Assembly: GCF_018881795.1 (NCBI RefSeq) | Contig: NZ_JACVPQ010000001.1 | Span: forward strand, 1,469,305 to 1,533,304 | Direction: 5' to 3' | From: Polynucleobacter sp. MWH-Jannik1A5 | Lineage (GTDB): Bacteria > Pseudomonadota > Gammaproteobacteria > Burkholderiales > Burkholderiaceae | DNA length: 64,000 nt | Shown: in pieces, positions 7,804 through 16,062 of the stretch | Layout: each line of letters begins with the position of its first letter | Numbering within the stretch: position 1 is the stretch's first letter | The notes under the pieces: model-generated | Told to the model about the DNA's origin: nothing | Seen by the model: the letters and a program-made list of their open reading frames with translations, nothing else | The model's database searches: none | Translations under genes and position numbers: made by a program

Positions 7804-7873
7804 TTGGGATCAAAGCAAGGTTTCTGAAATTCAGATAACCTCTTAAGCATTCATCACTTAAGAGAGTGCTCAA

Positions 7874-8269
7874 ATGCGATCCAAACCAGTTTTCTTTTTA
7901 TTGTCCTGTCTACTGGGTCTTTCCGCCTCTAATTTGGCTTTGGCTCAATCTGGCGAAAATACCTATAAACAAGTTTGTGCCAGCTGTCATGGATCGGGAG
8001 TGCTTAATGCACCTAAGTTTGGCGATAAGGCTAAGTGGGCTCCTTTGATTGCGGAAGGTCAGGCAACCCTGACTGCTCACGCTTATTTTGGTGTGAGAGC
8101 TATGCCTCCAAAAGGTGGCAATCCCAATCTTAGTATTGAAGGCTTCTCCGATGCCTTGGTCTATATGGTCAACAATTCTGGCGGCAACTGGAAAACACCA
8201 GATGCCAAAATGCTTGCGGCTATCAATAAAGAATTAGAAGCTCGTAAAGCAAACCCAAAAAAGCCTTGA
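7874..8269 (+). CDS. Secreted class I cytochrome c (cytochrome c5-like)
   Basis: 131 residues with a Sec signal peptide (about 1-24). One haem-binding motif CASCH (Cys35, Cys38, His39) and a likely distal Met in GVRAMPPKGG mark a mono-haem class I cytochrome c. The later LVYMVNNSGGNW matches cytochrome c5/c-555-like proteins, which shuttle electrons in the periplasm. It is a single gene; no oxidase or reductase partner is adjacent. Confidence 0.88.
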   Translation: MRSKPVFFLLSCLLGLSASNLALAQSGENTYKQVCASCHGSGVLNAPKFGDKAKWAPLIAEGQATLTAHAYFGVRAMPPKGGNPNLSIEGFSDALVYMVNNSGGNWKTPDAKMLAAINKELEARKANPKKP

Positions 8270-8330
8270 TTCATTTCTTGCGGTCCTGTTTGAAGGCTTA
8301 ATTGCTCTTTTTTGTAAAGACAATCATCTA

Positions 8331-8612
8331 ATGAATCTAGAGCCCCATCAAATAGAGATTATTGGTTATTGCGCTGCATTCTTAACCACCGTCGCCTTCT
8401 TACCCCAAGCAATACGCTCTTGGCGCACTAAGGATCTATCAGGTATTTCACTGGGGATGTATTCCTTATTTACTGCTGGGGTGGGCCTGTGGCTGATCTA
8501 CGGCCTGATTATTGAGAAGTGGCCTCTCATCATGGCAAATGCATTGACCTTTGCGCTGGCTCTTAGTATCTTGTTATTAAAATTACGCCATACTTCTCCG
8601 CATCAGAAATAA
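8331..8612 (+). CDS. SemiSWEET-type sugar transporter (PQ-loop protein)
   Basis: A 93-residue integral membrane protein with three predicted helices, the size of bacterial SemiSWEETs. The PQ-loop motif is FLPQAIRSWRTKDLSGIS near residues 24-41, and the second helix contains a SLFTAGVGLWLIYG segment. SemiSWEETs dimerise and carry sugars by facilitated diffusion. Substrate here is unknown. It stands alone, 61 bases after the cytochrome gene and 35 bases before the FAH-family gene. Confidence 0.85.
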   Translation: MNLEPHQIEIIGYCAAFLTTVAFLPQAIRSWRTKDLSGISLGMYSLFTAGVGLWLIYGLIIEKWPLIMANALTFALALSILLLKLRHTSPHQK

Positions 8613-8647
8613 AACACACGCTTATCAAAATTCTTAGAAAGGTTTTT

Positions 8648-9340
8648 ATGTGCTCAGCATTTGTGATTGACCCCCCAGCAGTAGTGTCTTTGCCGGTAAC
8701 TGGAGACACCCGTCGCTTTGCAGTCAATCGCATTTATTGCGTCGGCCGTAACTATGCTGATCACGCACGTGAGATGGGGCATGATCCCGATCGTGAGCCA
8801 CCATTCTTTTTTATGAAGCCGGCCAACTCGATTGTGACTGATAGCGAGAATATGGCTTATCCCAATCTTTCAAATGATGTCCATCACGAAATTGAAATGG
8901 TTGTAGCCATTGGTAAGGGTGGCGCGAATATTGCTGCAGATAAAGCTCTAGAGCACGTCTATGGTTATGGGGTTGGTCTAGATATGACCAGACGTGATCT
9001 ACAAGGTGAAGCTAAGAAGATGGGGCGTCCATGGGATACAGGCAAAGCATTTGATCAATCTGCGCCATGCGGAGAAATCACGCCGGCTAGTCAGTGCGGT
9101 CATCCGTCTAAGGGGTTGGTCAAGCTGTTGGTGAATGGTGAGGTTCGCCAAGAAGGTGATCTGAATCAACTCATTTGGAATGTGCCCGACACTATTGCCT
9201 ATCTTTCCACTTTGTTTACCTTAGAGCCAGGAGATTTGATTTTCTCTGGAACACCAGCAGGTGTTGGTCCGGTCAAAAAAGGTGACGTGCTTGAGGGTAG
9301 TGTTGCAGGCTTACCGAATTTAAAGACAAAGATTATTTAA
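8648..9340 (+). CDS. Fumarylacetoacetate hydrolase (FAH) family protein
   Basis: A 230-residue single FAH domain. IYCVGRNYADHAREMG, PFFFMKPANSIV and the metal-binding HHEIEMVVAIG (Glu-x-Glu pair) are diagnostic. The family cleaves C-C bonds in acylpyruvates or hydrates or decarboxylates aromatic-degradation intermediates. Small single-domain members such as this one are often acylpyruvases or oxaloacetate decarboxylases; I cannot choose. It converges with an enoyl-CoA hydratase gene 16 bases away. Confidence 0.87.
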   Translation: MCSAFVIDPPAVVSLPVTGDTRRFAVNRIYCVGRNYADHAREMGHDPDREPPFFFMKPANSIVTDSENMAYPNLSNDVHHEIEMVVAIGKGGANIAADKALEHVYGYGVGLDMTRRDLQGEAKKMGRPWDTGKAFDQSAPCGEITPASQCGHPSKGLVKLLVNGEVRQEGDLNQLIWNVPDTIAYLSTLFTLEPGDLIFSGTPAGVGPVKKGDVLEGSVAGLPNLKTKII

Positions 9341-9356
9341 TTACAAAAGATAGGCC

Positions 9357-10136
9357 TTATTTGCCTATCCATTTTGGTGGACGCCCTTCTAGGAAGGCGT
9401 TCACTCCTTCCCTAAAGTCTTTGCTGTTATAGGTCTCACGCATGAGATCTGTGCAATCGGGCAAATTGCTCTGTAGAAGGCGTGCCAAGGTGAGCTTGCT
9501 AGCCTTTTGTGTAATGGGCGCCAGAGTGGATAAATTTTCTGCGAGTGTATTTGCTGCTGCATCAATTTCGCTTGCTTCAGCTAATTGATAGAGATAGCCA
9601 GCCTCTAATAACTCTGGCGCTTTAATTAATTCTGCTGTCAGGAGCATCTTTTTTACTGTAGGCACTCCAAGATGGGCTGCAATCCAAGAGAGATTGCTCG
9701 GCGATAAACAATTTCCCAAAGTCTTAGCTACCGGTATCCCAAAACGTGCTTCGGGTGTGGAGATGCGAAAGTCGCAAGCGGTAGCCATCAATAGGCCGCT
9801 ACCCACTGCTAAACCTTCAATGATTGCAATGGTGGGCATGGGCAGTTGCTGCAAAGAGGCAAAGATATGATCAACAGCAACTTCATACGCCTCATTTTCT
9901 TTGAGATCAACAAACTGTTGAATATCACTTCCAGAAACAAATGCTTTATCTCCTGCGCCTCTGAATATCACTACTCGAATATCGGAATTCTTTGCCAACG
10001 AATCACAAATCTGCTTAAGCTCTTCATACATTGGCCAAGTTAGAGCGTTACGAGCGGAAGGATTGTTAAAAGTAACGCGTGCAATCTTGTCGTGGATATC
10101 TAAATCTAAGCAGGGCGGGGTAGGGCGCAGAGTCAT
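9357..10136 (-). CDS. Enoyl-CoA hydratase/isomerase family protein
   Basis: 259 residues with the crotonase fold. Motifs include NNPSARNALTWPMYEEL, the oxyanion-hole segment GAGDKAFVSGSDIQQF, and IIEGLAVGSGLLMATACDFRIST. One of the two catalytic Glu residues of E. coli-type hydratases falls where this protein has Leu-Gly-Asn (KTLGNCLSPSNL), so the reaction may be other than simple hydration. It acts on an acyl-CoA in the cytosol. It is a single minus-strand gene. Function beyond the superfamily is not resolved. Confidence 0.85.
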   Translation of the reverse strand: MTLRPTPPCLDLDIHDKIARVTFNNPSARNALTWPMYEELKQICDSLAKNSDIRVVIFRGAGDKAFVSGSDIQQFVDLKENEAYEVAVDHIFASLQQLPMPTIAIIEGLAVGSGLLMATACDFRISTPEARFGIPVAKTLGNCLSPSNLSWIAAHLGVPTVKKMLLTAELIKAPELLEAGYLYQLAEASEIDAAANTLAENLSTLAPITQKASKLTLARLLQSNLPDCTDLMRETYNSKDFREGVNAFLEGRPPKWIGK

Positions 10137-10246
10137 GAAGGCATTCTAAACAAAAGCTTGCACCTCATTGCCATAAATGACCATTTCATGAGCCCTGTAA
10201 TCGTGTTTTTACCCTTATCTTTAGTCTCCTGCGCTAGAATTCCCTT

Positions 10247-10405
10247 ATGTATATGTTCCTTCCTTTTCTGACAGCTTTTATCGGGCTCATCTTGGTCTGG
10301 TTTGAGAAGCGACTTGCTGCTGTAGTAGTTTTAGCAATTACTGTTGGAATACTGATGGTTTGGTTCCGCTTTCATGCCACTAGCCATCTCAACATTAGTC
10401 TGTAA
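10247..10405 (+). CDS. Small membrane protein, DUF5993-like
   Basis: A 52-residue protein with two hydrophobic helices (about residues 4-18 and 23-40) and the C-terminal signature WFRFHATSHLNISL, which matches the short DUF5993 proteins found next to DsbB-like genes. It starts at ATG 10247, with a second possible ATG at 10253, and ends 6 bases before the DsbB-like start, so the two are clearly one transcript. It may be a partner or assembly factor of the DsbB-like oxidoreductase; this is inferred from co-location only. Confidence 0.75.
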   Translation: MYMFLPFLTAFIGLILVWFEKRLAAVVVLAITVGILMVWFRFHATSHLNISL

Positions 10406-10411
10406 TTTATT

Positions 10412-10975
10412 GTGAGCAGACATTCTTTCCCTTCTTTAGCGGCTCTAGGAAATCAACTTGCATTGCTCGCTGTTGTTGGCATGCTGGGCTATGCATTTGT
10501 AGATCAACTCTATTTTGGTGAGTTGCCTTGCCCGTTATGTTTAATGCAACGTATTGGATTTGTGATCATTGGTTTTGCATTGGTCTTAAATATTCGTTGC
10601 GGCGCACATTCTGCGCATTACGGTTGGGGCATTATTGGCGGCCTAGTGGGCATGATGGTTTCATTGCGTCAAGTGTTTTTGCATATTCTTCCAGGCGATA
10701 AAGGTTTTGGTAAAACCTTTTTAGAATTACATTTTTATACCTGGGCCTATGTGGGCTACACAGGTTTATTGCTAGGCTTGGCGGTATTGTTAATGTTGCC
10801 TAATCGTGATGTGCGCTCGCGCTCTTGGTTCGCCAATACATTAGTGATTCTGTTTATGCTGCTGGTGTTCGGTAATCTTGTTTCAACCTTACTTGAGTGC
10901 GGTATTGGCCCTTGCGCTGATGACCCCGTGAAATATGAGGGCTGGCTGTGGCTGCGCTCTCGCTTTGGTTTCTAA
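10412..10975 (+). CDS. DsbB-like disulfide bond formation protein
   Basis: 187 residues with about five membrane helices. The first redox pair is CPLC (Cys40-Cys43) in the context LPCPLCLMQRIGF, as in DsbB. A second pair, CGIGPC (Cys163, Cys168), lies close to the C-terminus after the last long helix, unlike E. coli DsbB, where the second pair is in the middle periplasmic loop. The family passes electrons from periplasmic thiol oxidases to quinone. Start is GTG at 10412. It is the second gene of a pair with the DUF5993-like protein. No DsbA-like gene is nearby. Confidence 0.85.
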   Translation: MSRHSFPSLAALGNQLALLAVVGMLGYAFVDQLYFGELPCPLCLMQRIGFVIIGFALVLNIRCGAHSAHYGWGIIGGLVGMMVSLRQVFLHILPGDKGFGKTFLELHFYTWAYVGYTGLLLGLAVLLMLPNRDVRSRSWFANTLVILFMLLVFGNLVSTLLECGIGPCADDPVKYEGWLWLRSRFGF

Positions 10976-11005
10976 TTCAGGCCATCTGGTCTGGTTTCGA
11001 ATTGA

Positions 11006-12010
11006 TTGAGCATGCCATTCTCTAAGATTTTCAAGAGCCTCGTATTGATTTGTATGGCATCACTGCTGGCGCTGACAGCTCATGCGCAAACAAAATCAAC
11101 CGGCAAAGCTGCATGGCCAAAGCAGCCTATTCGGATTATTGTTACCTTTACTCCTGGCGGTGCACCGGATATCTTGGCACGTGTATTAGCTGAAAATTGG
11201 CAGCAAAGCTTAGGAATACCAGTTGTTGTCGAGAACAAACCAGGCTATGGCGGAAACATTGGAGCTGACCTAGTTGCTAAGAGTGAGCCGGATGGTTATA
11301 CCTTGTTAATAGGAACCGTTGGAATTCATGCAATCAATGGCGCACTATACGAGAAACTCTCTTTTGATCCCGTGAAGGATTTCACGCCCATTAGCTTTTT
11401 AGCGAGTACACCGAATGTGCTGATTGTGAATAAGAAGCTAGGCGTCAGCAATCTTCATGAATTAATTGAGTTAGCCAAAGCAAAGCCAGATCAACTGACT
11501 TTTGGTTCTTCGGGCGTGGGCACTTCACTGCATATGTCTGGAGAATTATTTAAGGAGATGGCTGGCGTACAAATTCGTCACATTCCTTACAAAGGCCGTG
11601 CCCAATCTCTGCCGGACTTGTTAAGTGGTCGCATCTCCATGTTGTTTGACAACCTTTCTTCTTCATTGACCTTGATTAAGGCTGGAGAAGTGCAGGCTTT
11701 AGGGGTAACCACCCTTAAGCGATCTCATGCCGCACCAGAAATCCCAACCCTGGCTGAACAGGGTTTGACGGGCTTTGAGGCGGTCTCCTGGTTTTCATTG
11801 ATGGCACCAGCCAATTTGCCAGTCCCCATCCAAAAGCAACTCAATCAAATGGTGCGCCAAACGCTGAGTAATGCCGAGGTCAAATCGCGCCTCTTGGCCG
11901 GTGGTCTGGATCCTGCGCCTGGCAGCCCAAAAGACCTTTCTCGGTTAATTACGGCTGAGGTAGCTAAATGGGGCAGGGTAGTGCAGCAATCGGGCGCAAA
12001 ATTGGATTAA
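11006..12010 (+). CDS. Tripartite tricarboxylate transporter solute-binding protein (Bug/TctC family)
   Basis: 334 residues with a signal peptide (cleavage near AHA-Q). The mature start WPKQPIRIIVTFTPGGAPDILARVLAE is the defining Bug-family motif, and GGNIGADLVAKSEPDGYTLL forms part of the carboxylate-binding site. Bug proteins bind carboxylates and related small organics in the periplasm and are greatly expanded in Burkholderiales. No tctA or tctB membrane gene adjoins, so this is an orphan receptor. TTG at 11006 gives MSMP..., while ATG at 11012 is an equally likely start. Confidence 0.9.
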   Translation: MSMPFSKIFKSLVLICMASLLALTAHAQTKSTGKAAWPKQPIRIIVTFTPGGAPDILARVLAENWQQSLGIPVVVENKPGYGGNIGADLVAKSEPDGYTLLIGTVGIHAINGALYEKLSFDPVKDFTPISFLASTPNVLIVNKKLGVSNLHELIELAKAKPDQLTFGSSGVGTSLHMSGELFKEMAGVQIRHIPYKGRAQSLPDLLSGRISMLFDNLSSSLTLIKAGEVQALGVTTLKRSHAAPEIPTLAEQGLTGFEAVSWFSLMAPANLPVPIQKQLNQMVRQTLSNAEVKSRLLAGGLDPAPGSPKDLSRLITAEVAKWGRVVQQSGAKLD

Positions 12011-12086
12011 TAAGCTCTTTTTGTGTCAGCTCCAGCCTGCTATCAGGCGTTAAAGGTATGAAGACTTTGTTGTCTTAAACTACAGA

Positions 12087-13952
12087 TTGATTTCATCTAC
12101 CACTCATAAGCCCCTAAATTTGTTCAAATTTTCAGCATTAGACTTTTCTAAATTCGGTATCGTGCTGGCAGTTGCTTTACTGGTAGGTTGCGCTACTCAA
12201 ACTCAGCAATTGAAGATGAACGAATCCAAGGAGCCGTTCAAGAACGGGGACTTGCAAAACACTGCTGCCGTTATCCAAAGCGCTTTCAAAGATAAAAATA
12301 CTTTGTACTACATGGAGATGGGTGAAGTACAGCGCTTGCAAGGTCCTTCACAGATTCCGAGTAGCACAGAAAACTTATTAGCTGCTGATCAATTGGTCAG
12401 TCGTTGGGAAGTCACTACCAGCGATAAACTCAGACGCTCTTTTTCAGGGGCAAGCTCTTATGTATTGTCTGAAGGCTTTAGTAGTGAGTACGATCCAAAG
12501 CCTTATGAGGTGAGTTTTTTGAGCCAGACTTTAGCCTTGAATCATATTTCTCAAGGTCGCTGGAATGACGCCATGGTAGAAGCCAAAAAAATGGCGCAGC
12601 GTGAGAAGGTCATTGAGGAGCTGATTCAAAGTCAGGTTGCCGCTGTCTCTAAGGTAGAGCGTGATCAACAAGCCAACCCCAATACCCAGGCGGCAACGAG
12701 TCGCATAGAAAATATCAGTGGCTACCCCATTAATTTATTAGATGATGAAGAGACCCGCAGTCTTAAGAATTCTTATCAGAACCCAGCAGCTTATTACTTA
12801 TCAGGCTTTATTCATGAGTCACAAGGAGAAGCCAGCCTAGCTGCGCCAGGATATCGCCTGGCAATAGAACTTCGTCCGCAAGTGAATTTCTTTAAAACCA
12901 GTATTGCTAAGCTGGATTCTAATATTGCCAATCTTAGTAAAAAAGCTTTTGCTGATACCTTAATCGTGATTGATACAGGCTACATGCCTAAAATTATTCC
13001 TTATCAAATTAGCCAGACTTTTACTGTGGGTGGTAATTCAAGGTTGGTGACATTAACGTTCCCAGTAATTGAGAGGTCTACCGAGCGTTTTAGGCCATCA
13101 CTCATTCAGTTGGGCGATAGGGTTGCCAATCCAGAATTAGTAGCAAATATTGATGCAATGGCACGCAAGAACTTGCGTGATGAAATGCCTGCCTATGTTT
13201 TAAGGGCCTCTTCAAGAGCACTCGTTTCTCTAGCAGCCCAATTTGCAGCCGATCGTGCTGCGCAGCAAGCAGCAAATCAGCGTAATCAAAATAACCAAAA
13301 TAGCGGTACCGCAGCTCTGATTGGTGCTATCGCTGGACTCATTACAGGCTATGCCCTGCAGTCTGTCAATGTGACCGATGTGCGCCATTGGTCAACCTTA
13401 CCTGCGCAAACTTATATGGCGAGAATGGGTTTGCCAATTGGTCCAACCGTTCTTAAATACACTCTGCCATCTGGCATGATCGTTTCTCAGACTGTTAATT
13501 TAGTAGGTGGCTATAACGTCGTCTATATCCGCATGTTTAGGAACAAGGCTACGGTGCTAACCTCTAATGATCCTGCCACGCTTCCTTCGAAGTTGCCAGC
13601 CGCTATGCCCGTCGCTAGTGGTGTCACTACAACCCCAGCCGCAACCCCAGCCGCAACCTCAGCTACCACCTTACCCACGATAGCCGCACCTCAATCATCG
13701 GGTAGTGCCCTAGACGGCCTCAAGAAACTATGGGGTAGTTTTCAAGATCCAAAGCCTGAGGAGGCCAATCCGGTAGTGTCATCACCTGTTCCCGTGGAAG
13801 CGGTTACTCCTACCCCCAATGCCCAGCCCGCAACACCAAGCCCGGCACCAGCATCAACCCCCAATTCAGCACCCGCAGGCAGTAATATGGATGGTGTAAA
13901 GCCATATGAGCCACCCAATCTGCTAAATAGCTTTCAGCAGCTTTTTAATTAA
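12087..13952 (+). CDS. Large lipoprotein, COG3014-like, first gene of an LpoB-type lipoprotein cluster
   Basis: About 621 residues from a TTG at 12087, though the start is uncertain because no ATG or strong Shine-Dalgarno precedes the lipobox LLVGC (Cys about residue 35). The middle is TPR-like, alpha-helical (LAADQLVSRWEVTTSDKL, YYLSGFIHESQGEASLAAPGY). A Gly-zipper hydrophobic segment sits near residues 404-425 (AALIGAIAGLITGYAL). The last 80-90 residues are a Pro/Ala/Thr/Ser-rich low-complexity tail. It resembles the uncharacterised COG3014 lipoproteins that stand upstream of ycfL- and lpoB-like genes in some gammaproteobacteria. It is 11 bases upstream of the YcfL-like gene. Outer-membrane location is inferred from the lipobox. 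Confidence 0.72.
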   Translation: MISSTTHKPLNLFKFSALDFSKFGIVLAVALLVGCATQTQQLKMNESKEPFKNGDLQNTAAVIQSAFKDKNTLYYMEMGEVQRLQGPSQIPSSTENLLAADQLVSRWEVTTSDKLRRSFSGASSYVLSEGFSSEYDPKPYEVSFLSQTLALNHISQGRWNDAMVEAKKMAQREKVIEELIQSQVAAVSKVERDQQANPNTQAATSRIENISGYPINLLDDEETRSLKNSYQNPAAYYLSGFIHESQGEASLAAPGYRLAIELRPQVNFFKTSIAKLDSNIANLSKKAFADTLIVIDTGYMPKIIPYQISQTFTVGGNSRLVTLTFPVIERSTERFRPSLIQLGDRVANPELVANIDAMARKNLRDEMPAYVLRASSRALVSLAAQFAADRAAQQAANQRNQNNQNSGTAALIGAIAGLITGYALQSVNVTDVRHWSTLPAQTYMARMGLPIGPTVLKYTLPSGMIVSQTVNLVGGYNVVYIRMFRNKATVLTSNDPATLPSKLPAAMPVASGVTTTPAATPAATSATTLPTIAAPQSSGSALDGLKKLWGSFQDPKPEEANPVVSSPVPVEAVTPTPNAQPATPSPAPASTPNSAPAGSNMDGVKPYEPPNLLNSFQQLFN

Positions 13953-13963
13953 GAAAGACCCAG

Positions 13964-14320
13964 ATGAAGAAATACTTTTCGATCCTTTTAACTGCGCTTG
14001 CATTAGCAGCGTGTAGTTCAACGCCATCCATGAAAGATATGACTGTGCGCATGGGGGATACGGATAGTATTCAAATTACGGATATGAGAAGCTTGATGCG
14101 TAATGGTGTATTGACAGCGCAAGTGACTATTCTGAATGAGAGTAAATCTAACCTCGTTTCTTATCGATTCAAGTGGATTGGTAAAAACGGTATGACTGTG
14201 ACTGACGAAGAGCCGTGGAAGCCTGTAACCGTCGGCAAAGGTCAGTCGACCACCATTATGGGGATAGCTCCAACCCCAGATGCTACTGACTTTCGTTTTG
14301 AGTTAAACCAATACAAATAA
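13964..14320 (+). CDS. YcfL-family lipoprotein (DUF1425)
   Basis: 118 residues with a short signal peptide and lipobox LAAC (Cys17). The remainder is a beta-sandwich-like domain matching YcfL: IQITDMRSLMRNGVLTAQVTILNESKSN, then YRFKWIGKNGMTV and PWKPVTVGKGQSTTIMGIAP. In E. coli ycfL lies next to lpoB, as here; YcfL function is not established. Spacing is 11 bases from the gene before and 29 bases to the gene after. Confidence 0.82.
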   Translation: MKKYFSILLTALALAACSSTPSMKDMTVRMGDTDSIQITDMRSLMRNGVLTAQVTILNESKSNLVSYRFKWIGKNGMTVTDEEPWKPVTVGKGQSTTIMGIAPTPDATDFRFELNQYK

Positions 14321-14349
14321 AACACGCCATCAGAAGATATTAGGACTTA

Positions 14350-14946
14350 TTGAAAATGACTATGAAAACCAAAACTATCCATTTATCTGCCATCGTTTTG
14401 GCAGCAGCAGCTCTAGTAGCGTGCTCAGGCCCCCAGGTGCGCTATGGCGATGCCAAGGCAGTTGAAACAGTCAATGCCAATTACGGATCGACCGATCTGC
14501 AGATCATTGCTGAGGCAATGACAAGATCTTTGCTGCAATCTAAAGCCATCTCCGGAAGTAAAGACGCGCCAATTGTGACCTTGGCAGATGTGAAGAACAA
14601 GACTTCTGAATACATTGATACGCGCGTCATCACCGATAAGATTCGCACACAATTAATGAAGAGTGGTCAAGTACGCTTTGCTGTGAGCGTTTCTGAAATG
14701 CAAAATCAAACCGATGAACTCAAGCGTCAAAATCAATCAGGACTTTACAAGAACAGCACAATCGCTAAAACAGGCAATATGCAAGGCGCTCAATATCGCA
14801 TTGAAGGATCCATTGCTTCTATTGTCAAAAACACCAAAGATGTTAAGGATGTTTACTACGTCTTTAACTTAAATCTCATCAATAATGAGTCTGGTTTGCT
14901 GGAGTGGGCTGATGAAAAAGAGATTCGTAAGACTGCAACGCGCTAA
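14350..14946 (+). CDS. lpoB: Penicillin-binding protein activator, LpoB-like lipoprotein
   Basis: 198 residues with signal peptide and lipobox LVAC (Cys25). The domain from about residue 45 onward has the LpoB pattern, including TDLQIIAEAMTRSLLQS, VTLADVKNKTSEYIDTRVITDKIRTQL and YRIEGSIASIV. In E. coli LpoB is an outer-membrane lipoprotein that reaches through peptidoglycan to stimulate PBP1b. The Pro-rich linker of E. coli LpoB is short or absent here. Two upstream and one downstream lipoprotein genes share the cluster. Function is by homology; the PBP partner is not in the window. Confidence 0.83.
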   Translation: MKMTMKTKTIHLSAIVLAAAALVACSGPQVRYGDAKAVETVNANYGSTDLQIIAEAMTRSLLQSKAISGSKDAPIVTLADVKNKTSEYIDTRVITDKIRTQLMKSGQVRFAVSVSEMQNQTDELKRQNQSGLYKNSTIAKTGNMQGAQYRIEGSIASIVKNTKDVKDVYYVFNLNLINNESGLLEWADEKEIRKTATR

Positions 14947-14974
14947 TACGCAATACATGAAGGTAGGTAATTGA

Positions 14975-16030
14975 ATGTCACTAAGTAAAACAAACTGGTT
15001 AGCGTGTGCGGGTATCGGCCTAGTCTTTTTGGCTGGATGCGCCACTAAACCACCCGCTCCAAAAGCAGAATCTGCGATTGTTGGTCAAGTGCCTGCTGAT
15101 CCGCCCAAGAATCCTGTGATTAGTGCCGAGGCGCTGAAGGCGGATTCGAAGTCTATTGCTGTCACGGATATCTATTTCAGAAAAGAAGGTAAGAATTTAA
15201 CCTTTATTGAAGAGACTCGGACAACTACAGGCAATACCATCTCCTCAACTATTGCACCAAAGACAATTGAAGTAGATGCTGATAAAGCCAATGCTTCTGC
15301 TCTGACTGGCGGCGCAAATTCATCTGCGTTTCCAGTGAAGTTCACTGATTTGTCTGATCCTAAGGCAACTAGCCCTGGTACAGCAGTGCCACCTACACCG
15401 GTAGTTGATGCTGCACCATCAAGTAGTAATTCTTCAAATGCCAGTACCCAAAGCATGAAGAAGTCAGGCTATCAAAGCAATAATGAATATGGCGAATTGC
15501 GTTACCTGGCAAATCCTATACGTGGTTTACTAATCAAGTCTGGATATAAGGTAGTGCAAGCAAAGCCTACTGTGGCTGTACCTAACCAGGGCGATGAGTT
15601 TTTCGATATTGTGAAGCGTATTAAGGCGGGTGATTTTGGTGATGCTGACTACGTACTGTATGGCGTCTTAGCAGAAGTATCAACCACAGATAACGTTGCA
15701 GATATCCCGGGCACAAAGTCGACTTCTCAGCAGCTCACATTGGAAGTAACAGTAGACTTCAATATCGTTGACACCAAGACAAGCCAAATCGTTGCCTCAT
15801 TCGTGGCTTCGGGCGAGGGTAAGGATGTTCAAATTGATGGCAGAGATACCAGCTACAAACCAAGCGCGGCGAAGTTAATGAAGTTGGCTTCATTAGATTT
15901 GGCTGAGGATGTTCGTAAACATCTGGCCGATCAGAACTTCATTACCAATCATCCTGGATCTGCAGGACAACAGCGTAACCTGAAGCGACGTTTAGATGAT
16001 GATGCTTCTACTCTGAAGGTCTACAAGTAA
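14975..16030 (+). CDS. Lipoprotein with CsgG/LpoB-like domain
   Basis: 351 residues with lipobox LAGC (Cys22). The N-terminal third is Ala/Pro/Ser-rich and probably disordered. The C-terminal half, from about residue 165, contains VLYGVLAEVSTTDNVADIPG and LTLEVTVDFNIVDTKTSQIVASFVASGEGKDV, which resembles the CsgG/LpoB-type fold, with alternating periplasmic beta strands. It ends the four-gene cluster. It may be a second LpoB-like regulator of peptidoglycan synthesis or an envelope assembly protein; I cannot tell which. The start ATG at 14975 follows a GGTAGG sequence 8-9 bases upstream. Confidence 0.72.
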   Translation: MSLSKTNWLACAGIGLVFLAGCATKPPAPKAESAIVGQVPADPPKNPVISAEALKADSKSIAVTDIYFRKEGKNLTFIEETRTTTGNTISSTIAPKTIEVDADKANASALTGGANSSAFPVKFTDLSDPKATSPGTAVPPTPVVDAAPSSSNSSNASTQSMKKSGYQSNNEYGELRYLANPIRGLLIKSGYKVVQAKPTVAVPNQGDEFFDIVKRIKAGDFGDADYVLYGVLAEVSTTDNVADIPGTKSTSQQLTLEVTVDFNIVDTKTSQIVASFVASGEGKDVQIDGRDTSYKPSAAKLMKLASLDLAEDVRKHLADQNFITNHPGSAGQQRNLKRRLDDDASTLKVYK

Positions 16031-16062
16031 GAGAGCAGAGGAGCACAAGGCATTCCTTTGAT

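Noticed and set aside
7819..7840. Imperfect inverted repeat downstream of feoB
   Set aside because: Interrupted stem and no T-run, so it is too weak to be called a terminator on its own.
15172..15456. Minus-strand frame within the fourth lipoprotein gene
   Set aside because: It mirrors the Ala/Pro/Ser-rich region and has no start signal.
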